Below are positions 27,805 through 35,722 of a stretch of DNA of 64,000 nt, piece by piece. A model generated the notes under the pieces. It searched no databases, was not told the DNA's origin, and worked only from the letters and a program-made list of their open reading frames with translations. The stretch spans positions 145,019-209,018 of the forward strand of contig MPNE01000003.1 in the NCBI GenBank assembly GCA_002238865.1, given 5' to 3'. The position numbers and the translations under genes were made by a program. Origin of the DNA: Gemmatimonadetes bacterium bin94. Its GTDB lineage: Bacteria; Gemmatimonadota; Gemmatimonadetes; Longimicrobiales; Gaopeijiaceae. Position 1 is the stretch's first letter. Each line of letters starts with the position of its first letter.

Positions 27805-30516
27805 ATGGCGACGTGGTGGACTGAGAGGTGGATGTTCGGGGCAGAAGTGTCGACGAGGCGGGTGTGCCTGTTGGCGACGGCAGTAGCGGGTTTGGCGGGG
27901 ATGGCGGCACCCGGGGCCCTCCTGGGCCAGGAAACCGAAAGGAACGGTGACGTGGAGGCAGGCGGAGGACGAGCGGCCCCGCCGACGTTGCAGGCTCTCC
28001 GGGTATCCGGCCCGGCGCCGGTGGTCGACGGAGTTCTTGACGAGGCGGACTGGGCCATGGCCATGGTCGCGGCGGATTTCATCGTTTTCGAACCCAACGA
28101 GGGAATGCCCCCCTCCCAGAAGACCGAAGCTCGGGTGCTCTACGGCGACGAGGCCATCTACGTCGCCATCCGTGCCTACGACGCTGCGCCCGACTCCATC
28201 GTCTCGAGGTTGGCGAGGCGCGACGAACGCCCCCATTCGGACTGGCTGGACGTCGTGATCGACAGCTACCACGACCGGCGAACGGCGTTCCGCTTCGGAG
28301 TCAATCCGGCGGGCGTCAAATCCGATGGCTACATGTTCGACGACACGAACGAGGACGACTCGTGGGACGCGGTGTGGGATGTGGCAACCCGGACCGACGA
28401 CGAGGGCTGGATCGCGGAATTCCGCATCCCATACTCGCAGCTGCGGTTCGACGGGGCGGCGACGCAGACGTGGGGAATCAACTTCGTCCGCTTCATCGGG
28501 CGGCACCTGGAGCGCAGCCTCTGGGCGCCGATCTCCCGCGGTGACGGGGCACTCGTCTCGCGATTCGGCAGTCTGGAGGGGCTGCGCGACCTGTCACCGC
28601 CCAAACGGCTCGAAGTGATGCCCTACTCCCTGGTCCGAATGGAGAGCGCGCCCGGAAGCGCCGCTGATCCGTTCCACGACCCCAGCGACTTCTCGTCGAC
28701 GGTCGGCGCGGACGTGAAGTACGGAATCACCACCGATCTGACCCTCGACGTGACAATCAACCCCGATTTCGGTCAGGTGGAAGCCGATCCGGCCCAGGTG
28801 AACCTGACCGCCTTCGAAACCTTCTTCCCCGAGCGCCGCCCCTTCTTTGTCGAGGGCGCGGGAATCTTCGCCTTCCGCTTCTCCGAGGGCGACGGAGACA
28901 TGGCCAGCGAGGGACTCTTCTACTCCCGCCGCATCGGTCGCGCTCCCCAGCGACGCGCAACCGGGTCGGCCTTCTCGGATTCGCCCGAGCGGACGCGCAT
29001 CCTGGGTGCCATGAAGCTCTCGGGCAAGACTCGCTCCGGATGGTCGGTGGGACTGCTTCATGCGCTCACGGGGCGCGAGGAGGCTCTCCTCGCCGACGGC
29101 GCCGGTCCGGTCGACAATCAGGTGGTGGAACCCGCGGCCCAGTACGGAGTGGGCCGGGTCAGCAGGGACTTCCGCGACGGAAAGAGCGCAGTCGGCATGA
29201 TCTCCACCTGGACTCGGCGCGATCCGGCGGTCGCCGGCGCGATGGCGCTTCATTCCGGGGCCTACACTGGCGGAGTCGACGCACGCCACCGCTTCGGCGG
29301 CGACAGGTTCATCGCCTCGGGCTACCTCCTCGGCTCCACCGTCCGCGGTTCAGCCGAAGCGATCGCGCGCACCCAGCGTTCTCCCGCCCGGTACTTTCAG
29401 CGCCCGGACGCGGATCACACCGACTTCGACCCCACCCGCACCTCATTGAGCGGCTGGGCCGGTTCGGCCACGGTCGCCAAGATTTCGGGAGGCTACTGGC
29501 GCTTCGCAACCGGCGCGATGGCACGCTCTCCCGGCTTCGACTCCAACGACATCGGGTTCATGCGCGAGGCTGACTTCGTTGCCCCGTTCGTCTGGATCGG
29601 ACACAATCACTACCAGCCCGGGGAACACTTCCAGCGCTGGAACCTCAACGTGAACGCCTGGACGCCGTACAGCTTCGGTGGAGAGGGCTTCCAGAAGGGT
29701 TCGAACATCAGCGGCAGCTTCACCCTGCGCAATTTCTGGGGCGGGTACGCCGGCGTCATGAGGCAGTCGGAGGGTCTCTCCAACACGGTGTTGCGCGGCG
29801 GCCCGATGCTCAAGCGGGACCCATCGTGGGGCGGGTGGTTCGGTTTCTGGTCGGATTCGCGGAAGCAACTGCAGTTCGAGGTCGGCAACAATTGGCAGGT
29901 GCGCCCCGAGAGCGATTCGTGGAGCTATGGAACCGACGCGAGCCTGCGCTGGCGCCCGTCGTCGCGGGCCACGCTGTCGGCGGGTCCATTCCTGAACTGG
30001 AGGCGGGAAGACCTGCAGTGGGTCGGGCGCTTCGACCTCGACGACACCAACTACCTGTTCGGGAACCTCGACCAGACCACCGCGGGCGTCACCGCCCGTG
30101 CCGACTGGACCTTCTCGCCCACTCTGTCCCTGCAGCTCTACGCCCAGCCGTTCGTTTCGGCGGGGAACTATGGCAGCTTCAAGCGCATCACCGACCCCCG
30201 AGCGGACGCCTACGCCGACCGCTTCACCGTGGTGGGGAGCGGTGACGGCGACGACGGCCGAATGCTGGCCGACATCGACGGCGACGGCGTGACCGATTCA
30301 TTCTACAACCCGGACTTCAACGTCAAGCAGTTCCGCTCCAACGTCGTGCTCCGCTGGGAGTACCACCCCGGATCCGCCCTCTTCGTGGTCTGGTCGCAAG
30401 GGAGGGACCACTACGCGCAAAGCGGCGAATTCTCCTTCGGGGACAACCTGGGAACGCTGCTGGATCAGCCCGGCGAAGACGTCTTCATGGTCAAGCTGAA
30501 CTACTGGATCGGGTAG
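27805..30516 (+). CDS. DUF5916 outer-membrane protein with N-terminal CBM9-like domain
   Basis: A 903-aa secreted protein. The ATG at 27805 has AGGAG about ten bases upstream and is followed by an N-terminal signal (VCLLATAVAGLAGMAAPGAL then LGQ). An earlier in-frame ATG at 27619 would run through the dapF promoter region and is rejected. The first domain is CBM9-like (VVDGVLDEADWAMA, DWLDVVIDSYHDRRTAF, WIAEFRIPYSQLRF). The larger DUF5916 domain is beta-rich, with TLDVTINPDFGQVEADP and FFPERRPFFVEGAGIF. It ends in a hydrophobic strand with aromatic residues, consistent with an outer-membrane barrel. The ligand is unknown. It diverges from the dapF-like gene. Confidence 0.82.
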   Translation: MATWWTERWMFGAEVSTRRVCLLATAVAGLAGMAAPGALLGQETERNGDVEAGGGRAAPPTLQALRVSGPAPVVDGVLDEADWAMAMVAADFIVFEPNEGMPPSQKTEARVLYGDEAIYVAIRAYDAAPDSIVSRLARRDERPHSDWLDVVIDSYHDRRTAFRFGVNPAGVKSDGYMFDDTNEDDSWDAVWDVATRTDDEGWIAEFRIPYSQLRFDGAATQTWGINFVRFIGRHLERSLWAPISRGDGALVSRFGSLEGLRDLSPPKRLEVMPYSLVRMESAPGSAADPFHDPSDFSSTVGADVKYGITTDLTLDVTINPDFGQVEADPAQVNLTAFETFFPERRPFFVEGAGIFAFRFSEGDGDMASEGLFYSRRIGRAPQRRATGSAFSDSPERTRILGAMKLSGKTRSGWSVGLLHALTGREEALLADGAGPVDNQVVEPAAQYGVGRVSRDFRDGKSAVGMISTWTRRDPAVAGAMALHSGAYTGGVDARHRFGGDRFIASGYLLGSTVRGSAEAIARTQRSPARYFQRPDADHTDFDPTRTSLSGWAGSATVAKISGGYWRFATGAMARSPGFDSNDIGFMREADFVAPFVWIGHNHYQPGEHFQRWNLNVNAWTPYSFGGEGFQKGSNISGSFTLRNFWGGYAGVMRQSEGLSNTVLRGGPMLKRDPSWGGWFGFWSDSRKQLQFEVGNNWQVRPESDSWSYGTDASLRWRPSSRATLSAGPFLNWRREDLQWVGRFDLDDTNYLFGNLDQTTAGVTARADWTFSPTLSLQLYAQPFVSAGNYGSFKRITDPRADAYADRFTVVGSGDGDDGRMLADIDGDGVTDSFYNPDFNVKQFRSNVVLRWEYHPGSALFVVWSQGRDHYAQSGEFSFGDNLGTLLDQPGEDVFMVKLNYWIG

Positions 30517-30660
30517 CCGGCCCGCCTGGCACCGGGCAGCCGTGGATGAGCCGCTCGGCGGTTGTCGCTCCCGGCCCCGTGTGGCACATTTCCACCTGTT
30601 CCTCCCGGGGCGAAGCCCCACGGCGTCCCGGCCCGCCACAACCAAGCTGCGGAGGCCGCT

Positions 30661-32151
30661 GTGAGCTCCGTCACGCCGACCGCCACACCCACACCCCACT
30701 TCGTCGCGGTCGTCAAGGACGACTGCGAGACCTGCCAGCTGATCGGCCCCGTGCTGGGCGAGATCGCCGCCGCGGGACACCGGCTCACCGTGTACTGGCA
30801 GGACGACGGCACATTCCTCGACCCCGCTCTCGTCGTGGTGGACGACCGGGAGCTGGTACACTCCTTTCGGCTGGGCGTCGAGACCGTCCCCACACTCATC
30901 CGCTGCGACAGCGAAAACGGTCCCGAGACCCGGCCCTCCCGCCGCACCGATCAACCGCGGGCCGCTGGATGGATCCGGTCCGAGTGGAGAGCCCTCACCG
31001 GGTTGCCCGGACTCGGCGACGGGCTCCCACGGTACCGGCCCGGCTGCGGCTCCCTCTCGGTCGAACCCGGGGTCGCGGAAGCGCTTCAGGTGCGCCACGG
31101 ACACACCGGGATCCGGGCGCGGGACATCCGGCTGGACCCCGGCGCCGACCTGGTGGAGGCATGCTTCGACCGCGGCTGGACGGACGGGCTTCCGGTCGTC
31201 CCGCCAACCCCCGAACGGGTTCTGCGCATGCTCGCGGGGACCCGACGCAATCCCGGGGAGATCGTCGGCGATGTTCCGCCCAATCTTGCCCCGTGCACCG
31301 TCGAGAAAGTCGCCATCAATGCCGTATTGGCGGGGTGCAGGCCCGAGTACATGCCGGTGGTCCTCACGGCCCTGGAAGCCGCGCTCGACCCCGGCTTCAC
31401 CCTGCACGGAGTCACGTGCAGCACCTGCTTTTCGAGCCCGGTCGTGATCGTGAACGGCCCGATCGCCAAGCGAATCGGCATGAACGCGGGGCTGAACGCG
31501 CTCGGACAGGGCAACCGGGCCAACGCCACCATCGGCCGCGCACTGAACCTGGTGGTGCGCAACGTCGGCGGCGGACGGCCCGGCGAGATCGACCGCGCCA
31601 CCCTGGGATCGCCGGGCAAGGTCGGGTTCTGTTTTGCCGAAGACGAGACGGACGGGGACTGGGAGCCCCTGTCCGTCTCGAGGGGGATTTCCGCGGGCCG
31701 GAGCGCGGTCACCGTCTTCGCCGGCGACGGGATCCAGGGGGTAACCGATCAGAAGGCCCGCACCCCCGGCGAACTGACCCGTTCCCTGGCCATGGCGCTC
31801 ATCGCCGTGGGGCACCCCAAGCTGTGCGAGTGGGCCCCGGCCGTGCTCGTCCTGTCGCCCGAACACCATGCCATCTATCGCGAAGCGGGGTGGGGCCGGC
31901 GGCGGATCACCGGGGCCCTGCACCGCGCTCTTCTGCGCCACGGCAGCGATCTGGTGTCCGGTGCGGGTGGCGTGGCCGAAGGCATGCCCCTGTCCCGGAA
32001 GGACGAGAAGATCCCCAAGTTCCACCCCGAGGCGTTGCTCGTGGTTCGGGCCGGGGGCCCGGCCGGCCTGTTTTCGGCCATCCTTGCAGGCTGGCCCGGA
32101 GGACGCCTCCTGGAAGAATCCCACCCCGTCACCCTGGAGATCGATGAATGA
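30661..32151 (+). CDS. Thioredoxin-like domain fused to a large conserved domain; partner of UGSC selenoprotein
   Basis: A 496-aa protein read from GTG at 30661, with GGAGG five bases upstream; an upstream frame start at 30562 lacks this. Residues about 15-85 form a thioredoxin-like domain: FVAVVKDDCETCQLI with a CxxC redox pair, and VETVPTLIR with the cis-Pro. The remaining roughly 330 residues are one conserved domain with DGLPVVPPTPERVLRML, GDVPPNLAPCTVEKVA, GCRPEYMPVV, HGVTCSTCF, IVNGPIAKRIGMNAG and GNRANATIGRALNL. I recognise it as occurring next to UGSC-type selenoproteins in metagenomes but know no function. Its stop overlaps the selenoprotein ATG (ATGA), so the two are coupled. The thioredoxin domain could reduce the Sec/Cys centre of the partner (inference). 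Confidence 0.75.
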   Translation: MSSVTPTATPTPHFVAVVKDDCETCQLIGPVLGEIAAAGHRLTVYWQDDGTFLDPALVVVDDRELVHSFRLGVETVPTLIRCDSENGPETRPSRRTDQPRAAGWIRSEWRALTGLPGLGDGLPRYRPGCGSLSVEPGVAEALQVRHGHTGIRARDIRLDPGADLVEACFDRGWTDGLPVVPPTPERVLRMLAGTRRNPGEIVGDVPPNLAPCTVEKVAINAVLAGCRPEYMPVVLTALEAALDPGFTLHGVTCSTCFSSPVVIVNGPIAKRIGMNAGLNALGQGNRANATIGRALNLVVRNVGGGRPGEIDRATLGSPGKVGFCFAEDETDGDWEPLSVSRGISAGRSAVTVFAGDGIQGVTDQKARTPGELTRSLAMALIAVGHPKLCEWAPAVLVLSPEHHAIYREAGWGRRRITGALHRALLRHGSDLVSGAGGVAEGMPLSRKDEKIPKFHPEALLVVRAGGPAGLFSAILAGWPGGRLLEESHPVTLEIDE

Positions 32152-32690
32152 ACACGAAGCCGGTCATTCTGCACGACCCCACCTCCGAGGCCACGCCCAC
32201 CACGCGTCCCCGCCGTCCGCCACCCGACTCGCTCGACGGGAAGACGGTCGCGCTCTTCGACATCGGCAAGGCGCGGGCCGGCGAATTCCTCGATCATCTG
32301 GAGGCGCGGCTCCGTGCACGGGGCGTCTCCACGGCGCGGTTCGCCAAGCCGACGAACGCCAAACCGGCGACCACAAGGTTGCTGGGAGACATCGCCACCG
32401 GTGCGGACGCGGTGGTGGAGGCCCTCGCCGACTGAGGATCGTGCGTATCATGCGGTCTGCATGACATCAAGTCGCTGGACGACCGGGACGTTCCCGGCCT
32501 GCTGGTCGCCACCACCGCATTCCGGGACGCGGCCGCCCACCAGGCCCACTCGCTCGGCTTCGAGCCGGCCATCGTGTGGGTGCCCCATCCCATCCAGAAC
32601 CGTCTCCCCGAGGAGCTTGAACGCCTCGCCGACGATGCGCTCGAGCCGGTGCTGCAAGCCCTGACAGGGACCGCGCGACCGGCTACGTAA
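32148..32690 (+). CDS. UGSC-family selenoprotein (in-frame UGA at 32433 read as selenocysteine)
   Basis: From the ATG at 32148 the frame runs 95 codons to a TGA at 32433-32435, then stays open for 84 codons to a TAA at 32688. The peptide across the TGA is EALAD-U-GSCVSCGLHDIK, which matches the UGSC redox motif of a selenoprotein family known to me from metagenomes. Downstream residues (VPGLLVATTAFRDAA, PAIVWVPHPIQNRLP) fit a Rossmann-like fold continuing from the upstream half (GKTVALFDIGKARAG). Full length would be 180 aa with Sec at 96. A SECIS-like hairpin follows the TGA. Cytosolic, no signal peptide; likely a redox enzyme of unknown substrate. The 3' end overlaps the convergent SLC13 gene by 8 bases. 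If the TGA were a stop, the conserved C-terminal half would be lost. Confidence 0.88.
32433..32464 (+). promoter_or_regulatory. Bacterial SECIS element with UGA selenocysteine codon
   Basis: After the TGA (32433-32435) a perfect 6-bp stem (TCATGC 32448-32453, GCATGA 32459-32464) closes a 5-base loop GGTCT (32454-32458). The first loop G is 19 bases past the UGA, within the 16-37 base range of bacterial SECIS elements. The loop and closing pairs (TGC-GGTCT-GCA) closely match the E. coli fdhF SECIS apex recognised by SelB. An additional lower pairing (GAT 32437-32439 with ATC 32466-32468) is possible. Confidence 0.85.
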
Positions 32691-34443
32691 AGCTCGTCGT
32701 CAACAGAATCACCAGCACCACGACCGTGAGCGGCGTGCCCAGCCGGGCGTAGTCGCCGAAGTGGTACCCCCCCGGACCAAACACCATCAGATTGGTCTGG
32801 TAGCTCACCGGAGTCATGAACGACGCCGAGGCGGCCAGCGCGACCGCTACCGCCGCTGCGCGCGTGTCGATGCCGAAGTCGGCTGCCGTCGACAGGGCGA
32901 TGGGAAGCACCAGAGCCGCTGCTGCGTTGTTGGTGATGAAGGAGCTGAGCGCGATCGTGCTGATCACGATCCCCGCCAGCGCCCCCTGCGGGCCGAAGCG
33001 CCCCAGGGCGTCCGCGACCAGGTCCGCCGCTGCGTGCCCCAGACCCGAGGTCTCCACTGCGGCCGCCAACCCGAAGGCCGCGCCGATCACGACGATCACG
33101 TCGAAATCGATCGCGTCCTTCGCCTCTATGGTCGTGAGGATGCCGAAGCCGATCAGAATGAGTGCACCGATCAGGGACAGGTGCAGGATCGGAAGGATCC
33201 CGAAGCCGGCACCCAGCACGATCGACGCCCCGACCGCGCCGACGATCCCGGCCTTGCGCGTCAGCCGTGGCGACGGATCCCCGAGACGAGGCACCAGCAG
33301 GAAGTCGTTCCGATTCCTCCAGCGCTCTCCGAAGCCACGGTCCGAGATCAACAGCAGCGTGTCACCAGGCTTCAGCGGTTCCCGTGCCAGCCGTCCGCGG
33401 ATCGGTTCCCCGGCCCGGTGGATCGCCACGACGGTGGCCTGGTAGCGCGCGAGGAACATCACGTCCACCAGGGAGCGTCCCACCAGGGGCGATTCCGGTG
33501 CGATCACGGCCTCGAAGTAGGCGTGGCGCGGGCTTCCCACCTCGTGCGGCAGGTGCGGCTGCTGCGCCGATGCCAGGCCGGAGATGTCGTGGAGGTTCAA
33601 CACTGCGTCCATTCCGCCAACGAGGGTGAGGTAGTCCCCCCCCTTCAGGACCGTCACCCCCGAGACCTGCGCGGCGCCCTCTCCGTCCCGCTCGAAGTAG
33701 GCGATCTCCACATCGGCGGGAAACAGCGCCCGGGCTTCCAGCACCTGAACGCCGTCGAGAGGCCCGCCCGGCTCGACGATCATCCTCACGGAGAAGCTGC
33801 GCCCGCCGTGGCGCACCTCCTGGCGGGGCGGCAGGCGGTCCGGCAACAGGTTCGGCGAGAACAGGACGGTGATCACGAGCCCGACGATCGCCATCGGGAG
33901 CGCGATCCGCGTCAGCTCGAACATCGTGAAGGGCTCGTACCCCTCCGCCTGCAGAAGACCCGACACCACAATGTTGGTGGAGGTCCCGATAAGCGTCGTC
34001 ATTCCCCCCAGGATCGCGGCGAAGGAAAGTGGCATGAGGTAGCGCGACGGCGAGTCCCCGCGGCTGTCCGCCCATTCGCCCACCTGCGGCGACAGCATGG
34101 CGATGATCGGCGTGTTGTTCAGGAACGCCGACGACGCCGCGACCGGAATCGTCAGCCGGGCCAGTGCGCCACGCAGCGTTCGCGCCTTCCCGAGGGTGGC
34201 CTGCACGAGGGGTTGGAGCGCCCCGCTCTTCTCGACTGCGCGCGCGAGCACGTACAACGCCGCAACGGTGATGGGAGCGGGGTTCGAGAAGCCCTGAAAC
34301 GCCTGTTCGGGGGTTACCACCCCCGTGACCATCAGGACGACGACCGCGGACGCGAACGTCACCGCGGGGGCCATGTAGTCGCGGGTCAAAACCAGCACCG
34401 CGACCGCGACCACCCCCAGGGTCAGCCAGGCATCGCCGCTCAT
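32683..34443 (-). CDS. SLC13/DASS-type transporter with central TrkA-C (RCK_C) domains
   Basis: A 586-aa permease. N-terminal and C-terminal membrane halves each carry the family hairpin motif (AASSAFLNNTPIIAMLSP and LSSFITNNAAAALVLPIALS), followed by ILGGMTTLIGTSTNIVVSGLL and SFMTPVSYQTNLMVFGPGG. Between them lie two soluble RCK_C-like domains (SVRMIVEPGGPLDGVQV and EAVIAPESPLVGRSLVDVMF), as in the YbiR/sodium:sulfate group of bacteria. It would import an anion such as sulfate or a dicarboxylate, or exchange ions; substrate unknown. It lies 15 bases downstream of a lipoprotein gene on the same strand. Confidence 0.85.
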   Translation of the reverse strand: MSGDAWLTLGVVAVAVLVLTRDYMAPAVTFASAVVVLMVTGVVTPEQAFQGFSNPAPITVAALYVLARAVEKSGALQPLVQATLGKARTLRGALARLTIPVAASSAFLNNTPIIAMLSPQVGEWADSRGDSPSRYLMPLSFAAILGGMTTLIGTSTNIVVSGLLQAEGYEPFTMFELTRIALPMAIVGLVITVLFSPNLLPDRLPPRQEVRHGGRSFSVRMIVEPGGPLDGVQVLEARALFPADVEIAYFERDGEGAAQVSGVTVLKGGDYLTLVGGMDAVLNLHDISGLASAQQPHLPHEVGSPRHAYFEAVIAPESPLVGRSLVDVMFLARYQATVVAIHRAGEPIRGRLAREPLKPGDTLLLISDRGFGERWRNRNDFLLVPRLGDPSPRLTRKAGIVGAVGASIVLGAGFGILPILHLSLIGALILIGFGILTTIEAKDAIDFDVIVVIGAAFGLAAAVETSGLGHAAADLVADALGRFGPQGALAGIVISTIALSSFITNNAAAALVLPIALSTAADFGIDTRAAAVAVALAASASFMTPVSYQTNLMVFGPGGYHFGDYARLGTPLTVVVLVILLTTSFT

Positions 34444-34458
34444 GTGGCCACGAACGCC

Positions 34459-35079
34459 CTATGAACGGTCGTAGGCCAGGACGAGCGGCTCACCCGGGCC
34501 CGAAGCCACGATCACGCGCGTCATGATCATGCGATCCCCGACGACTTCGAGTCTCTCTCTCACGCGGCCTCCCGATACGACGACGTGGTCGATCTGCAGG
34601 ACCGCCCCATCCCACCTCACCTCGCTGCGGATGCGGTGTTCCCCCTCCCGCACCTCCACCTGCGTGCCGTCCATGGGAAGGACGATCGTCGTCCCGGGGA
34701 GCGGCGTATAGGACAGCTCGGCCTCCTCCGCGCGGATCACAAGCGTCTCCGGACGCCTGCGGAGCACTTCGATGGTCGTGCGCATGTGGGAGACGGACAT
34801 GCGACGCGCTTCGACCATTCTCCGGTAGCGCCGCATCTCCCGGCTCTCGTTTCGAGCGACGTCCGCGACCGGAACTTCGTCCTTCACGCCCTCCAGCTGA
34901 TTGGGTATCTGCGCGGAACTACTCGTTTCGTCCAGTTCCCATCGGCCCGAATACGCGGCGAAGAGCGCCGCGGCTTCCTCTCCGGTGACTGCGGGCCCCC
35001 CGCCCCCCGAAGCACAGGCCATCGTCAGGGCGGCGGCCAGCCCCAGGAACGCGAGACACCCGCGGGTTTCGACTCTCAT
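34459..35079 (-). CDS. Lipoprotein of unknown function
   Basis: A 206-aa lipoprotein: MRVETRGCLAFLGLAAALTM followed by a lipobox with the acylated Cys (TMAC-ASGGGG). The ATG at 35079 is chosen because GGGGAA lies seven bases upstream; ATG 35094 is an alternative. The mature part is soluble, starts with a YSGRWELDETSSS-like motif and continues with beta-strand-rich sequence that reminds me of small surface or scaffold lipoproteins; no known domain is recognised. It is followed 15 bases later by the SLC13 transporter gene and is likely co-transcribed with it. Confidence 0.7.
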   Translation of the reverse strand: MRVETRGCLAFLGLAAALTMACASGGGGPAVTGEEAAALFAAYSGRWELDETSSSAQIPNQLEGVKDEVPVADVARNESREMRRYRRMVEARRMSVSHMRTTIEVLRRRPETLVIRAEEAELSYTPLPGTTIVLPMDGTQVEVREGEHRIRSEVRWDGAVLQIDHVVVSGGRVRERLEVVGDRMIMTRVIVASGPGEPLVLAYDRS

Positions 35080-35189
35080 CAAGCGATTCCCCATGCCAGT
35101 GCGTCGTTCGATCACGCGGCCGGCACACCACAGGTGTCCACGACCTCGCTGCGTCCGAGGGCAGTATAGCGACGCGTCCGCCGGGGCCG

Positions 35190-35531
35190 CTACCTCAGCA
35201 GGATCGCGAGCAGAAGGTTCATGACGCCGAGAGCCACGGCACCCATCACCGCCGCGGGGAAACTCCTGACGTTCAGACCCCGGACCAGCGACGCGGTGAC
35301 CCGCAGCGCAACCGCGTTCATCAACACAATACCGAAGAGCCCGAAGGTCAGCATCAGCCACGGGAACGCAAGGCGGCCCACAACCATCCACATGAGCGAG
35401 TTTACCGAACCGAGCACCAGCGAACCGATCAGCGCCGCCTTCGCGTCCCGGACCTCGATCCCGTCGACCATGCGGCCCACCAGAAAGAGAAGAGTGGCGC
35501 TAACGAGAACGTGGACGATGAATCCAAGCAT
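35190..35531 (-). CDS. Phage-holin-family membrane protein (YvlD/DUF1469-like)
   Basis: A 113-aa protein with four hydrophobic segments and the pattern of the Phage_holin_4_2 (YvlD) family: GFIVHVLVSATLLFLVGRMV, then VLGSVNSLMWMVVGRLAFP and MLTFGLFGIVLMNAVALRVT. AGGAGG six bases upstream marks the ATG at 35531; a longer frame starting at 35744 has no such site. Despite the family name, bacterial members are inner-membrane proteins of unclear function rather than lysis proteins. It diverges from the S9 peptidase gene. Confidence 0.8.
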   Translation of the reverse strand: MLGFIVHVLVSATLLFLVGRMVDGIEVRDAKAALIGSLVLGSVNSLMWMVVGRLAFPWLMLTFGLFGIVLMNAVALRVTASLVRGLNVRSFPAAVMGAVALGVMNLLLAILLR

Positions 35532-35722
35532 TGTCGCCTCCTGATTGTTGACACCCCTGCTACACGAAAGCGTACGAGCTTCACTCTGGCAATGTTCCCG
35601 CCTGGGGCCGGGGCGCGGAAATCCATGGGCGCGCGGGCACCCTCTCCCCGTGGCGGGGTGCCCGGAGCGCCTCCATCGCCTACTATCAGGCAAACGCGAC
35701 CCTTCGGCCAGGAACATGAACC

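Noticed and set aside
30298..32124. 608-aa minus-strand frame opposite the thioredoxin fusion and DUF5916 end
   Set aside because: Low-information composition; the plus strand carries two recognisable proteins in this region.
32433..32435. TGA as an ordinary stop of a 95-aa protein
   Set aside because: The continuing frame has UGSC and further conserved-looking sequence, and a SECIS-like hairpin sits at the right distance, so truncation is unlikely.
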